Shown: positions 23,557 through 35,224, numbered from the stretch's first letter. The stretch is DNA of 64,000 bases from Prorocentrum cordatum (GCA_963575745.1 CAUYUJ010010380.1:239501-303500); one strand, 5' to 3'. Numbers and translations are program-made. Notes: generated by a model from the letters alone, not told the origin.

Positions 23557-24715
23557 ATGACTCTACCCCAGCGGCGTCACATGGACACCGCTGGGCCGCG
23601 GCCAGCTTCCAATTTCTTCCCGCCACACTCACGGGCTTGCGGGCGCCCACTTCCACATTCCGCTTGCATGCTTATGTGCGCAGAGGCCTTCATGTCCTGC
23701 GAGGTGTTCAGTCGCGCGACGGCAGGCTGTACGCCTGCGCCATGCTGACGACAAGCAAGGTGATCCTGCGGCAAAGGCGGCAAGCGTCCTGACCCGTGGT
23801 TCGACGCGGCCTCCTAGCGGCAAGCCCAGGAACTCCCAGCACACCTTCGACGACAGCTCGAGGAAACGCTCGGCGCCCAGGTCAAAGTTGCCGCCACAGA
23901 GTCCGAAGCCACCGCCAAGTCTGTCGCGGAGTCCAGCCGGACGCAGTTCCTTGCCTCCATCACCTCCATCGCTTCGGACGTCAACACCAAGCATGCGCGA
24001 ACCGAGAGAGCCCCACAGGAAACCGAAGCCAGAATCTCTGCTTCAGAAGTGGCTAGTCAGGAACTACGCCAATCCGTCCACAGGCCCCAGCAGATCGCGG
24101 TCGAAGCCGAGTTCCGCAACCCGATCATCAACGCTGCCAACCTCGGGACTTTGGACCAAGCTGCTGACCCGTCCTCGGCCCCGACGATCTCAAGAACGCA
24201 CTGGACTCGCGGTTCACGGAGGCCCAAGCCAGCGGCAAGCACATCTCAGTCAACGCCACTGGCATCAGCAAGCGCCGCAGCTTCACCCTCACTGGTGGCG
24301 CATCTGAACCGCGAGCACGGCGCCTCCGCGAAGAATTTCGCGCCTGGCGGGCATGGCGTGATGTCAGAATTTTCGATTGGCGGCGCTGCCCCTACTGCGC
24401 AACACGTGTCGGCCGACAAGAGTCCGCAAAGTACCCTGGGTAATCCAGTTCAAACGTTTAGGCGCACCCTGTCAACCAGCGGTTCGACCAGCACTTCCAC
24501 CACCAGCGCAGGAGCCGAGCCATGGCTACATCTCAGATCGGAATGAAGATTTGGTTCAATTTCACGTTGGCAGCACTCCTGATGAGCCGACTACTACGCG
24601 CTGGACATCAGTTGCAGCACGGCCTGGCATCAACGAACAGCAGCAAACCAACCCCCTCACCGCCTTCGAGCCCAGCTTCTCCGACGCGCTAGCCTCTGCG
24701 CAGTGGTTTTAGCCC
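23557..24715 (+). pseudogene. LINE ORF1-like region
   Basis: Frames shift every few hundred bases. Sections such as ASQELRQSVHRPQQIAVEAE and RSFTLTGGASEPRARRLREE resemble the helical and 'F-x-L-x-G' stretches of LINE first ORFs that bind RNA. The resemblance is weak, and the assignment follows mainly from its place between the leader relic and the endonuclease. Confidence 0.4.
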
Positions 24716-24755
24716 GCGCTGGGCCCCTTGGCTCAGCAAGCCCAACGAGCGCGGC

Positions 24756-25270
24756 ATGAACATCGCCTTCTGGAACGCCCAGGATCTTCACGGAGTCTCG
24801 GATCGACTTCGTCAGGACAAACGCCGCCCGCTTCGACCCCTGCCTCGCCAAGGGGCCCTGCTCGCGCTGCAGGAAACGCACGGCGGGGCTACCGACGTGG
24901 ACGTTCTCGCTCATTCCACGCAGCACAAGTACATGGCCGTCCACTCCAGCGTCGCGAAGACCACATGGGCCGGCTGCATTGGCCCCCATCGCCCCCTTCG
25001 ACCAGGTCGAACTAAGCCGCCCGCCCGAAGAGCGCCCAGGCGAGCAGCGTGGATCAGGACTACGTGAATCACTTGCACCAACGACGCCATGGTGCTGAAC
25101 GTCCACAATTTCGGGCCGTCCCCGAGCGACAGAGCGGCGATTCGACTACCGCGACGCGCTGCTGAAGAGTCTCTCAAGCGCACCTTCATCACGCCAGGCG
25201 ACATCAATCTCTCCGAGCACGCCCCCAAGAGCATCAATTCGCCAGTTGACTCGAACGAGATCGAAGCCTA
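24756..25270 (+). pseudogene. LINE endonuclease (AP/EEP type), frameshifted
   Basis: The domain opens MNIAFWNAQDLHG (24756) and continues to LLALQETHGG, the first two signature strands of the exonuclease-endonuclease-phosphatase fold (N in 'WNAQ', E in 'QETH'). After a frameshift, VLNVHNFGPSPSD (25092 on) and FITPGDINLS (about 25186) supply the middle and the 'GDxN' motif. The C-terminal 'SDH' motif is not clearly found. The enzyme would nick target DNA to prime reverse transcription. Two or more frame changes inside the domain show that it is dead. Confidence 0.65.
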
Positions 25271-26668
25271 GCGTTACCCACGCCAGCCGACCTTCTGGAA
25301 TCAGATGTTCCAGGAGGTGCGATCACGACCCTCGCCACCACGCGCCATGCAATCGCTGCCCTTTTCAGAGAGCACGATCGACAGATGCTCTATCTCGCTG
25401 CCGTCGCACAACTCTCCATGCATGGATATGTTGCTGGATGCTGATGACGCCCCGTAGGAGGGCGGGAATGGCATGATAAGCGACCACGAGATTCTGCAAC
25501 TTCGGATTCGCCCCGCTCGCAGCCGGCCGCCCCAAGAACGCGCCTGCCCAGCAGTCATGTTTGACTCGCCGCGCTACGCGCCCCGCTACAAGTCCCTTGC
25601 CGAGACCCACGACATCGCGGCGTCACCATGCACTCTGCTGTCCACCGACGGCAGTTCCAGGAGCCCCTGACGCACGAGGCCGCCCGACGCACCATAGACG
25701 CGTTGACCTCCGCCCCCACCGCCACCGCCGAGCTCGAAAGCAGATGACCAGCATCAGCAGGGAGGCACGCGGCATGCCCATCTGCGGCGTCGCCAGGGCC
25801 ATCGGGCACCAGGACGTGAGTTTAGCGAAGAAACTGATCGACAACGCCGACGCCGGCCGCAAGCACCTCACGATCGATGGAGACCACGCTCGGCTGACAG
25901 ACCCCAACGCCCTCGCGCAAGAGACCCCCGAGACCCACGGCAGCCTGAATGGAGAACGCCGCGCCCTCTCTGCTGCTCGCCCCCGCGCTGCCCGCGCACA
26001 GCGCCGCATTTCTTTCGGGGACCGCTGGCGCCAGTGATCCCGCCATGAAGCTCGTAAAAGCGAAGCCGATTGCTCGCCGCCTGGCCGTCGCTGGCATCGA
26101 GATAGGGACTGGCCAACAACGCTGCAGCATACGAGCCGAGCAGAATGCACGCGGCCATCCTCAACCACTGAGGTCTTGCGTTCGCTGCCAGAACGGTTTC
26201 GGACATAGCCGTCGCGCGGCGTCTTCCTTCAACGGCAACGCCTGGAACTCCTTACTACTACCTGGCGAAGACGGTCTCCTTCAAGTCGACCGCCGTGCCT
26301 GCGACCCTGCACCTGAAACCGAAGGACTACCACGCCGCGCATGGCCGCGCACCCATGGGGCGCTGACCGCCCCGTTCAACTCGACGCGCCACGTGGTCGA
26401 GCACGCCGCCCCGCGCGACCTCAACCACGCGCCGATGGCCATGCTCCCGAGAGGCGACGAGACGCGCGGCAACATCAAGTGCACGCGCACCCCGGCCACC
26501 CTGCGACCACGTAGCACGCAGAAGAGCGACGTCAAGCTGCTCGCTTCCGCCGCGAACCTGACCGTCTCCAAGATCGCCGCCAACGCGCTTTGCGTCGGCG
26601 GCTAGGCAGAGTGACTGCGCTGGCGGGCGGGGCAAATGTAGATCTCCGCCAACGCAGCCGCCGAACAC
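25271..26668 (+). pseudogene. LINE linker and N-terminal reverse transcriptase, heavily frameshifted
   Basis: This connects the endonuclease to the recognisable palm. Fragments of frames are present, but I cannot place RT motifs 0-A with confidence. It is assigned by position only. Confidence 0.4.
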
Positions 26669-27631
26669 ATGGGTTTGGTCGCAGGCCGTCAGTTCCTGCG
26701 CAACGTCGTCCCGGTCGACGCTGCAGCCAGAAAGCTGAGCGCCACTGCCGACGCCGACGTCCACGTGCCCGTCTCCGCCTCCATGGACATCGCGGCAGCC
26801 CCCCCGTCGCTCAGCCGCCAATGGACGCGGGCCGCCCTTGGGCGCTGGGCCATCGCTGGCGACGTGTGGCAGCTGATCCAGACCTTCTACGCCGACCCGT
26901 TATCCTTCCTGTTGTTCGGCGGCGCCTTTCGCCTTCTTCTGCGCGCCGACTCAGGAGTTGCCCATGGATGCCTGCTCAGCGGCACGATGCGGGCCCTCGC
27001 CTTCGACCCTGCGATCAGCGCCATTGCCGCGGAAATCCACGCCAGCCAGCGCGGCCTGGTCAGCGCCTGCGCAGACTACCTCGGCGTCGTCCTGCGCCGC
27101 CTGCGGAACATACAGCACCTGGTACCTCACCTACTCGCTGCTGACCAACTCGCGGGCCTCAAATTGCAAGCAAAGAAATGCATCATCGCACAGGCCTGGA
27201 CGCTGCCGACGCCCGAACTGATCTCCGACGTGCAGGCCGCCCGACCTGACCTCCGACACGCAGGCGGCGCTCGCCAACACCCACGCCCGTTGGCAACACT
27301 TCACGATCGTCGACATGGCACGCTACCTCGGCCTCTTTGTCGATCCAGGCGCCAGCCTCCTGGGCCAGTGGCGCGGACCAGCCACCACGTGGTGGGGCCG
27401 CATGCTCAAGCGCTCCGGCTCGCATGCACCGACCCAGCACAGCATCGAGCCATGCAACATCGCCGCCGACACGTGCCTCTTCTACGCTGGCCAGCGGCAC
27501 GGCCCCCCCGACACCCACCTCTCGAAGGAACACCAGGGCATCCACAGGCCACTTCGCGTCGCGCCCAACAGCTTAGCCAAATCCGATATATTTGGCATGG
27601 CCTTCTGGATCAACGTCGAGACGCCCAATGA
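26669..27631 (+). pseudogene. LINE reverse transcriptase palm, mutated active site
   Basis: In one frame: SGVAHGCLLSGTMRALAFDP (from 26951) corresponds to motif B (SGVRQGCPLSGTLFALAFDP-like), SACADYLGVVL (27062 on) to motif C, and LKLQAKKCIIAQAW to motif D. The second catalytic Asp of the 'ADD' pair is Tyr here (codon TAC at 27077-27079), which should abolish polymerisation. Further on, ARYLGLFVDPGAS matches the post-palm segment that in LINEs reads 'YLG..vGP'. The frame is disrupted again between motif D and this segment. Confidence 0.7.
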
Positions 27632-29040
27632 CATCTAGCTGCTCCCCGCCACAATCTAAAGCGCCGCCGCCAAGACAAACAAGATATGGAACGCACGGCA
27701 CAAGTCGCCGCGCTTCAGCGCAGCCACACTCGAAAGCGGTCGCTGGCGCGCCGACTGCGGGGCCAGCCCGATCTCCATCGCGCGGCGTTTCGCAGGCATC
27801 ACCAAACCGATCTTCTTTGCCAAGACTGCGGGCTTGCACTTCAAGCGCCTCCCGATCGCTGGGCGCCCCCAGCGCGCCGCGGGGGCCCTCGTCGCTGCCC
27901 GCGCGCGCGCAGCTCGCCGTGGCACCGCTGCCCGTCTGCAACAACGCGCGCAACATGACGAGGTTCCGCGGCAGAAACGCTCGCCGCAGAAGGCGCACCT
28001 GTCGGCCCTACACGAGCGCCCCCACCCTGACATGCTCCACGCCACGGTCAAGAAGCGCCTCTATGCATGGTTTCTCCGGCCCCCCGCGCCTGCTCGCCGC
28101 GAGGGCCCAGCAGTTCAGCGCGCGCACGCTGCGCGAGAGCGGCTCCAAAACCGTGCGGCACACTGGGCATGCCCATGGATCCCTGACGTTCTCCTGACGG
28201 ACCGCGGCATCGACAACAATAATGATCGGGGCTCCTAGTGCGTGGAGTACGTCTACCGTGCGCTTCGCAACGACATGTCCCAGCCGCTGTGCCACGCGCG
28301 GGCGCGAAGCCGTCGCCTCGCCGTCGAGATGCGCGAAAATGCCTCGGCGACATCCAACATAGCGCGCAGCCGCTTGGAATTTGCACGCCTCGGCAACATG
28401 AGCAGCGATCCCGACCGCGTTCGCCGTCGGAGTGTTCTCCGCCGCTTTATCACCGCCGAGCGACGCGCCCGCCGCCGCTGGATGCGCAGCCAGCTCGACC
28501 GCACCCCAACCGAGTCTGACCCGCAGCTGTCCCATGGGGACGACGAGCGCGACAAAGAAACCAAGCCTGACGAACAAGACCTGGTCCAGATGCGCGAGAT
28601 CCCCGCGGACTTCGCCGCGCGTTGGATCCTCCTCCGCAAGTTCCTGGCGGCCCAGCCTCCTGCAAGGACGCCCTTACTGGTGCATGGACAAGCCCGGACC
28701 GCATGCACGTGAACCCGCAGAAGCGCCAGTACACACACGGATGTGACCGCCCAGACTCCACCCAGCACTACCTCCACTGCCCGACGATGATCCACCACAT
28801 TGCGTACCCCCGCGGCCAGCTGAGCGAGAGTGTCCTGGCGCGCGTGGGCCTCCCCTACCTGCAGACGCCCCACGCCGCTCGGCCACTCGCATGGACATCG
28901 CCACCCGCGCGTTCCACCTCATGAAGGATTCTATCGTCGCGGACCCGAACGCGTTCTACAGCGCCGCCGCCGCCCGCCGCGCCATCCGCCTCCCCGCTGA
29001 CCTAACCGGAGGCCAGGTCCGCGCGCCGCAGCGAGGCTAG
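27632..29040 (+). pseudogene. LINE C-terminal region with zinc knuckle
   Basis: Downstream of the palm, frames alternate. CDRPDSTQHYLHCP (28742 on) is the Cys-His-Cys knuckle found near the end of many LINE second ORFs ('C...D...H...C'). The coding region appears to end near 29040 with GEARL-type residues and a stop, about 30 bases before the TCC array. Confidence 0.6.
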
Positions 29041-29070
29041 CTAAGCACACGAACGTGGCCGCCAGCTAAG

Positions 29071-29160
29071 TTCGCTCCTCCTCCTCCTCCTCCTCCTCCT
29101 CATCCTCCTCCTCCTCCTCCTCCTCCTCCTCCTCTTCCTCCTCCTTCTCCTCCACCTCGT
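29071..29160 (+). repeat. TCC microsatellite at the LINE 3' edge
   Basis: Nearly uninterrupted TCC triplets for about 85 bases begin directly after the LINE. This may be the insertion target or a slippage-generated tail. Confidence 0.8.
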
Positions 29161-31370
29161 CCTCCCTCACTTTCCCCAAAGGCGACGCTGCGTTTTCTTC
29201 CACGTAGCTGCGCTCGCCGCGCCCTGCCGCCGCCGGTTGCCCTCCGCCGTCCTCGAGCGGCTGCGTCGCCGTCGCCCCGTTCAGGTCCTGCAGTCGCCGC
29301 CCGCGACGAGAATGGGGTGGCATCTGAAGGGCAACGCCTTGCATCCCCCGCGTTGTCGGCCCACCTTCAGCCATGCTCATTGGCCGGCCGCGAAAGGCAC
29401 CCTGGCGAATTTCGACGCCAAAGGGCCTTGCATTCTCACCTTCTCTCGCCAAGAGGGAATGGGCTCCTGAAGCAGACGGGCCTTGGACTGCTTGGGCCTT
29501 TCCATAGGTCTGCGGTCGGACTGGGTTATAAGATCGAAGTCGGCTCGGGGATGGTACCCCGATGTTTTTGCTGTTTGTTGGATGATTTTGTGCGTCCTGG
29601 GGAGGGTACCCTTAGATGTGTTGCGTGTGTTGGGCCGGCGGAGGGTCTCACGTTCTTGAAAAATGTTGTCTTGTTCTGGGTCCGGACGTAGTTTTTCGCC
29701 CCGAGCCTTTCTTTGATTCCGTGGGCCCAGGGAGGGCCTAAGGAACGCTGAAACGACGAGAAGCCTGGAGGACCCACTTTCCCCAGGGCCCGTTTCCTCC
29801 ATGCTAGCTTGTACACGCCAGTCGTTGAAAGTAGGCATTTACGGATGCCTTAATCCCAATCTAATTGATGCGCCTTCCTACTTCAAGAATCGAGCGGTTG
29901 TCCCTCTTCCCTCCTTCAGGGGGCGGGCGGAAGCCCAATCTGTATCCAACGCCTTCCTTCTCCATGTTTCTACCCACTTCTTCCGACCGACGGGCATCAG
30001 TAACGTATGTATTCTGTGCGGCGGCCGCACCTCTCTACTGTAGGAGCTTGTTGGACCAAGCTTCACACAGTGCTTGGCCCACGTTCGGCTTCCAGTCGCC
30101 CGCACGTGGCCCCGGGACCGTCAGAAACGACTATGGATGAAAAGTTGGCCCTGGATTAGGGGTCGAGACATCAGGTTCGAGGGTTTTGAAATCGCAGTGT
30201 CGGCAACGTGCCTCCACCGAAGGAGGGAAATTCTCTTCCCTTGGCGGAGGCAACCACCTGTGTCGGTGTCGGTGCCCACTTCCGAGCCTCCAAGAGGATG
30301 CCATTTTGTGAGAAGATCGGTCAGGCAGGTCCCCGGAATTTCTGGAGGCCTTCGGCGGCCCCGAGCTCTCTGCCACACAGTCCGGCCGCACAGACTGACT
30401 TGCCAAGTAGTCCGCGTGGGCGCACTGCTGGGCCACCCCTTGGGGGGCGGGGGGGGGCAGCCCACTGAGGATCTTCAGAGAAGGAGAAGGAGAAGGAAGA
30501 GCAAGAAGAGGAGGAGGAGAAGGAGGCGCAAGAAGAGGAGGAGGAGGTAGGAGGACGAGCATAGAGGATGAGGAGGACGGATGGAAGACGAGGATGACGA
30601 CCACCAGGCCGACGCTGGTGGGCCGGCCAGTCGCTCGGCCGGTGAGCCCGCCTCCTTTGCGGTCTCGTCCTGTCCGAATGACGGCAACATCACCCACGAC
30701 CGCGACCACGGCAACGACAGCGACCATGTCGACCACCACCAGGACGACCACGGCGACGACGGCGCCGCCGCCATTGGAACAAGGGGGGCCGCGCAGGCGC
30801 CCGCCCCGCACGGGGCTCGCGCCCCCCCCCCCGGCGGCCGCAGCGCCAGATGGCCCCTGGCGCGAGGGCCGGCGTGGCGGTGCTCCTGGGCTGGTGTGCT
30901 GCGGGCGCGGGAGCCAAGGCCGGGGGGGTCAGGGATGTCCTTCCCCCCATCTGCCACTCCACGCTCTGCCAGGCATTCGCATCTGGGGGCGGTCGGCCGG
31001 TGGGTGGCCAGCCCGTTTCGTCTTCCTTGCCTCTTGAGGTTGAGAGCCACCGCTCCCTCCCGGGCACACACGCTGCTGTGGCACCGCGTCCGCCGCCGCA
31101 TCCTCCCTCCTCCTTCTCCCTTCCAAGGTCTTCGTCGCCGTCCTCCTCCCACATATTCCCCCCTCCCTTTACCTCCTCCTCCTCCTCCTCCTCCTCCTCC
31201 TCCTCCTCCTCCTCCTCCTCCTCCTCCCTGTTCGTCCCTCCTCCTCCTCCTTCTCCGCGTCCTTCTCCTTCTTTTTCTCTTCATCCAGCTCGTCCTCCAC
31301 CTCATCCACCTCCTCCTCCTCCCTTACCTCCTTTTCTTCCTCCTGACTCGAATACGAGCACGCGTGCGCG
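29161..31370. other. No recognisable gene; triplet arrays
   Basis: Includes a GGA/AAG purine array (30474-30560) and a pure TCC array (about 31168-31226). Long frames on both strands between 30.1 and 31.5 kb are produced by these arrays. No gene is recognised. Confidence 0.55.
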
Positions 31371-31391
31371 CCGGTTGCCATTCTGGCTCAA
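31371..31391 (+). other. Possible second spliced-leader relic
   Basis: CCGGTTGCCATTCTGGCTCAA resembles the 20 bases of the dinoflagellate leader from CCG to CAA, with one inserted base and two substitutions. It lies downstream of TCC-rich sequence, like the LINE-linked relic. No recognisable gene follows, so it may mark an unrecognised retroposed copy or be chance. Confidence 0.35.
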
Positions 31392-31795
31392 CCGTGCACG
31401 CGGACTATACGAAAGGGGAAAAGGGCCGCCGCTATTCTCGTACCGTTGCCGCCATGTCTTTTACTTGTCACCCATCCCACCCGCGGTTCTAGTTGCTTAC
31501 GAAGCGATCCCAGCTCGCGATCCGCGGACTGCGCAGAGTGCGATGTGGACGCACATTCGCACTTCCATCAACCTCCGCACCGGTACCACCCTCCATTCCC
31601 TGAGCAGTTTTTGATTATAGCTGTTCTGCAAGCCTTCGGGTAATGCGACCCGGATATTCACTGATACGATGAGGCAAACGCCAGACCATACTAGACGCGA
31701 GGATCTGGCCGCGAGGGCAAAAGCAGCTGCAGGCTACGCGATGTGGAACGCCAGCCCACAGGAATGCCACGACGTCTCTCACGGCAGAGGAACGG
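31392..31795. other. No recognisable gene
   Basis: Short frames only; nothing recognised downstream of the leader-like sequence. Confidence 0.45.
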
Positions 31796-32075
31796 TTGGC
31801 CAGAGGACTGGTTCGCCGAGGACTGGTTCGCCAGAGGACCGGTTCGCCAGAGGACTGGTTCGCCAGAGGACTGGTTCGTCTGGGCCCGGTTCTCGAAGGA
31901 CCGGTTCCCCAGACCCGCTTCGTTATGCCCAGTTCGCCAGACCTGGTTCGTCAGGCCTGGCTCGCCATGTCTATAGTTCGCCAGGCCCGGTCTCCCGGGC
32001 CCGGTTCCCCAGGCCCGGTTCGCCAGGCCCAGTTCCCTAGGCTCCGTTTACCAGGCCTGGTTCGCCAGATTTGCA
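31796..32075 (+). repeat. Minisatellite, GGTTCGCC-type
   Basis: About 16-17-base units with core GGACTGGTTCGCCAGA in the first half drift to (A/C)GGCCCGGTTC(G/C)CCAGGCC in the second half. The reverse complement of the unit (GGCGAAC core) forms a second array at 33366-33690. Confidence 0.75.
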
Positions 32076-32095
32076 GCAAGACGGTGGATGGTGAA

Positions 32096-32765
32096 GGGAG
32101 GGAGGAGGACGACGAGGACGAGGAGGAGGAGGAGGAGAAGAAGGAGGAGGAGGAGGAGGAGGAAGAGGAGGAGGCGGAGGGAAAGGAGGAGCAGGAAATA
32201 AGGAGGAGGAGGAGGAAGAAGAAGGAGAAGAGGAGGAGGAGAACGACGACGACGACAAGGAGGAGGAAGAGGAAAAGAAGAAGAAGAAGGCTTGAAGGAC
32301 GCGAGGACGTGCAGGGGAGGTCGTCGTCGTCGTTGTCGTCCGTGTCGTCGTTGTCGCCGTCGTCGTCGTCATCGTCGTCGTTGTCGCCCTTGTCGTCGTT
32401 GTCGCCCTTGTCGTCGTCGTCGTTGTCGTCGTCGCCGTTGCAGCCCTCGCCGTCATCATCGTCGTCGTCGGCGTCGTCGTTTCGTCCTGGCAGTCGTCGT
32501 CGCCGCTCTCGTCATCGTCGTCGTCATCGTCTTCGTCGTCGTCGACGTCGGCGTCGCAGCCGTCGTCGTCGTCGTCGTCGCCGCCGTCGCCGTCGTCGTC
32601 GTCGCCATTGGCGTGTCGTCGTCGTCGCCGCCGTCGTCGTCGTCGTCATCGTCGTCGTCTCATCGTCGTCGTCGTCGCCGGTTGCGGCGGCCTCGTCGTC
32701 GTCGTCGTCGTCGTAGTCGCCGTCGTCGTATTTGTCGTCGTCGTCGTCGTCGTTGTCGTCGCCGC
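32096..32765 (+). repeat. GGA array switching to GTC array
   Basis: GGA/GAA triplets (32096-32290) give way to GTC triplets (about 32320-32765). All frames are open, and no coding claim can be made. Confidence 0.8.
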
Positions 32766-33305
32766 CTGGTCCGCCACCCGCCCGCCTGTTTGGGCCCCAC
32801 CCGCCGCCAGACCCGCTCTCCCGTCAGAGTCCGCCCGCCCGACCCGACCCGCCCGTTCGGGGACGCGTGCATTACCTCGATTACACGTAATACTTCAATG
32901 TCCCGCCCGCCCGACCCGCCGCCCGCCTTCCTGCCTGTTAGGGTCCGCCCGACCGACCGACCCACCCGTTGGGGTCCGCCCGCCCGACCCGACCGACCCG
33001 TTAGGTTACGGCGTGCTACTTCGATGATGCGTCATGCTTGAACGTTCCCGCCCGCCCGATCCGCCGCCCGCTCGCCCGTTAGGGCCTTAGGGTCCGCCCG
33101 ACTGGCCCGACCCGCCCGTGTGGGCACGCGTGTGAAACCTCGATTTCACGGCATACTTTATGTAATGTCCCGCCCGCCCGACCCGCCGCCCGCTCGCTTG
33201 TGAGGGTCCGCCCGCCCGACCCGCCAGCCCGTTTGGATCCGCCCGCCCGACCCGACCCGCTGGCGTGTGAGACCTCGATTGCGCGTCATACTTTACTGTC
33301 CCGCC
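32766..33305 (+). repeat. GC-rich satellite of about 130-150 bp, four units
   Basis: Each unit has CGCCCGCCCGACCCGCC blocks, a GTTAGGGTCCGCCCG-like block and a short AT-richer segment of type ACCTCGATT...CGTAATACTT near 32875, 33010, 33135 and 33265. Confidence 0.65.
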
Positions 33306-33365
33306 TGATGCTCTCCACCTGCTGCTCCTCCTGATGCTGCTCCACCTGCCTCCCTCCCAGTCCTC

Positions 33366-33690
33366 AGCATGGGCCGGCGAACAGGGACTCAGGCGAACGC
33401 GGACCGGCGAACGGAGATCGGCGAACTGGGACCGGCGAGCAGGGACTCCGGCGAACAGGGACTGCATGGCGAACGGGAACCGGCGAACAGGAGCGGGCGA
33501 TCAGGGACCGGCGAACAGGGACGACGAACGGGGACCGGCGAACAGGGACCCGCGAACGGGGACCAGCAGACGGGAATTGGCGAACGGGGATTCCAGCGAA
33601 CGGGGCCCCGGCGAACGGGGACTTGGCGAACGGGGGCTCCGGCGAACGGGGAACGGCGAACAGGGACCAGCGAACAGGGATTCTTGCGAA
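33366..33690 (+). repeat. Minisatellite, CGGCGAAC-type
   Basis: About 20 units of 15-18 bases with core GGACCGGCGAACGGG. The core GGCGAAC is the reverse complement of the GTTCGCC core in the array at 31796-32075, so the two arrays are in inverted orientation around 1.3 kb of triplet and GC-rich satellite DNA. Confidence 0.75.
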
Positions 33691-34744
33691 CAGGTCCTAT
33701 ATCTCTCCCACAACACATTGCACCCCACAGGGATTGGCCGTGGCGCCGCGTCGGTCATGACAGCGAGCCACATGCCATGTATCTTGTCTCGTGATGTGTA
33801 CGACTGTGCTGGCTGTCCTCCATGCGAGCACGCCTCTGTGCTGTGCTGGCTGAACGTCAATTGTACTTATATCACCACCCTGGGCACCAGTCAAGGGCAA
33901 CAGCACCACTACGGCTGCCGCCGACTTCAACAAGGTGTTCGTCCCTGTGCAGGCCAAAGTCCCACGGCGCTTCCACTGCTCTCATCGTGGTAGGGTCTTA
34001 TCGAGGATGGTGTATCCATCTTGGCGCTCTGGGGCAGCATGTTTCTTATCAGCAACTTGATGTCGCCGATTCGTGTACTTGTCCCGACTGTGGACCGCAA
34101 CCGGTCAGACACTCATCCGTCGAGCGTTGCAGACACCACGTGCAGATACAGCCAGCACGACGGCTACGCCACGACCATTGTTCACTTGGGTTCTTCGTCC
34201 CACCCGCCCCTTCAAACGGTTCGACAATTCCGAGCTGCCTTACTTTGTGTTCTTTTGGTTATCCCGTTATCCCTCGTGGCCGGTTTCGTTTACGACCCCA
34301 CTGCTGTCTACACCGACCTTCTTCCAGGATGTCGTGCCGCGCATTGCCTGGAAACCTTGTCATGAACTTTTCCCCAAAGAACAGGGAAGTGGCCCCGCAG
34401 GCGTGCTACACTGCGCGCGGCCCTTGCCACGACCACGTGTCAGTTTCACCACAGGCACGCCGCCCGTTCACTTGCTCAACGAGGCAGCAATGTTGAGTAC
34501 GATTGACAAGACATCGGGCCAGAGCTGCGCCACTCACTTGACAACAAGACCTGTTGGCCCACGCTCTCGTGCATTTTGCAGGGCGTGGTGTTACAGGCCC
34601 AGCAATTTCCAATAACATGTGTTGAACTTGTGCGCTTCTTGGGTCTCCCCACAGCCTGCGTCCGCGAGCCCCGTGCGTTAGGTGGGTTTAGCAAGGTTCG
34701 CGCGGGGATCTAAAACATGGTTCGTCCGTAAAGGGTGGGAAGCC
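33691..34744. other. No recognisable gene
   Basis: Moderately GC sequence with overlapping frames (up to 224 codons, 33822-34496 +), none with a recognisable domain. Confidence 0.45.
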
Positions 34745-34830
34745 AAAATGAAGCAGAACAACTTAGATTTGAACCACACACCAGCAGAATGTGAGACAGA
34801 GTGTTATCAGCTGAACTAGTTCGGGAATGA
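34745..34830 (-). repeat. tRNA-derived (Pol III) SINE-like module
   Basis: On the minus strand, TAGTTCAGCTGA (34818-34807) matches the Pol III A-box consensus at 11 of 12 positions. GGTTCAAATCT (34775-34765) matches the B-box at 9 of 11. They are 31 bases apart, and TTTT (34748-34745) follows. The cloverleaf stems are poor, so it is a tRNA-derived element or pseudo-tRNA, not a functional tRNA. Confidence 0.45.
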
Positions 34831-35224
34831 CTTACCAGGGCGCGGTGTCGCATCTCCGTGCCTTCGATGTTGTTTGTTTGTTTGTTTCGTCTGCGTGTGT
34901 TGTTTCTCTTTCTGTTGGTCCGTGCTCTGACACAGCGCGCGCCCTCAGCAGCCCAGGGGGCAAACGAAGTGGCGCGCAACGCCACGCGGGCCAGCTTCAG
35001 CTGGCCCGCGCAGCACTGCGGCCAGCTGGAGCCTGAGCGACGCCCTTGCGCAGGTCTGACCATCGACTCCTTTGGGCATTGAGCTTGGGATCTCCAACTT
35101 CACGCCGTACCCATTGGGCCACATGGGCTGGCACATTGCCTCGTCTTGGGCCCCGTCGAGGGCCTGGACTCGGGCGCTGGACTCCCCCCGGCCTGCCCCT
35201 GGCCAAAGTTGCCGCTGCTGGCAT
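34831..35224. other. No recognisable gene
   Basis: No gene. On the minus strand a perfect A-box-like string TGGCCCAATGGG (35121-35110) lacks a properly spaced B-box. Confidence 0.45.

Larger units (their letters stand above)
23534..29070 (+). pseudogene. Decayed non-LTR retrotransposon (LINE)
   Basis: Sense-strand remains of a LINE with many frameshifts: a first-ORF-like region (23.56-24.7 kb), an AP-type endonuclease (from 24756), a reverse transcriptase (26.2-27.6 kb) and a terminal zinc knuckle (28.74 kb). The 5' edge is the spliced-leader relic and the 3' edge runs into a TCC microsatellite at 29071; TCC repeats also sit at 23522-23533, so the target was probably a TCC array. No poly-A tail is visible. 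No single frame spans even one complete domain, so it cannot encode working protein. The short distance between domains is normal for a full-length LINE, so this looks like a complete but old insertion. Confidence 0.75.

Noticed and set aside
30475-31305. 276- and 303-codon frames on opposite strands
   Set aside because: Both are driven by GGA/TCC arrays and GC-rich sequence; no domain is present.
34741-34753. CATTTTGGCT on the minus strand as a spliced-leader relic
   Set aside because: Only the central ten bases match; both flanks of the leader are absent.
35110-35121. Perfect A-box-like string on the minus strand as a tRNA gene
   Set aside because: No B-box at usable spacing and no cloverleaf.
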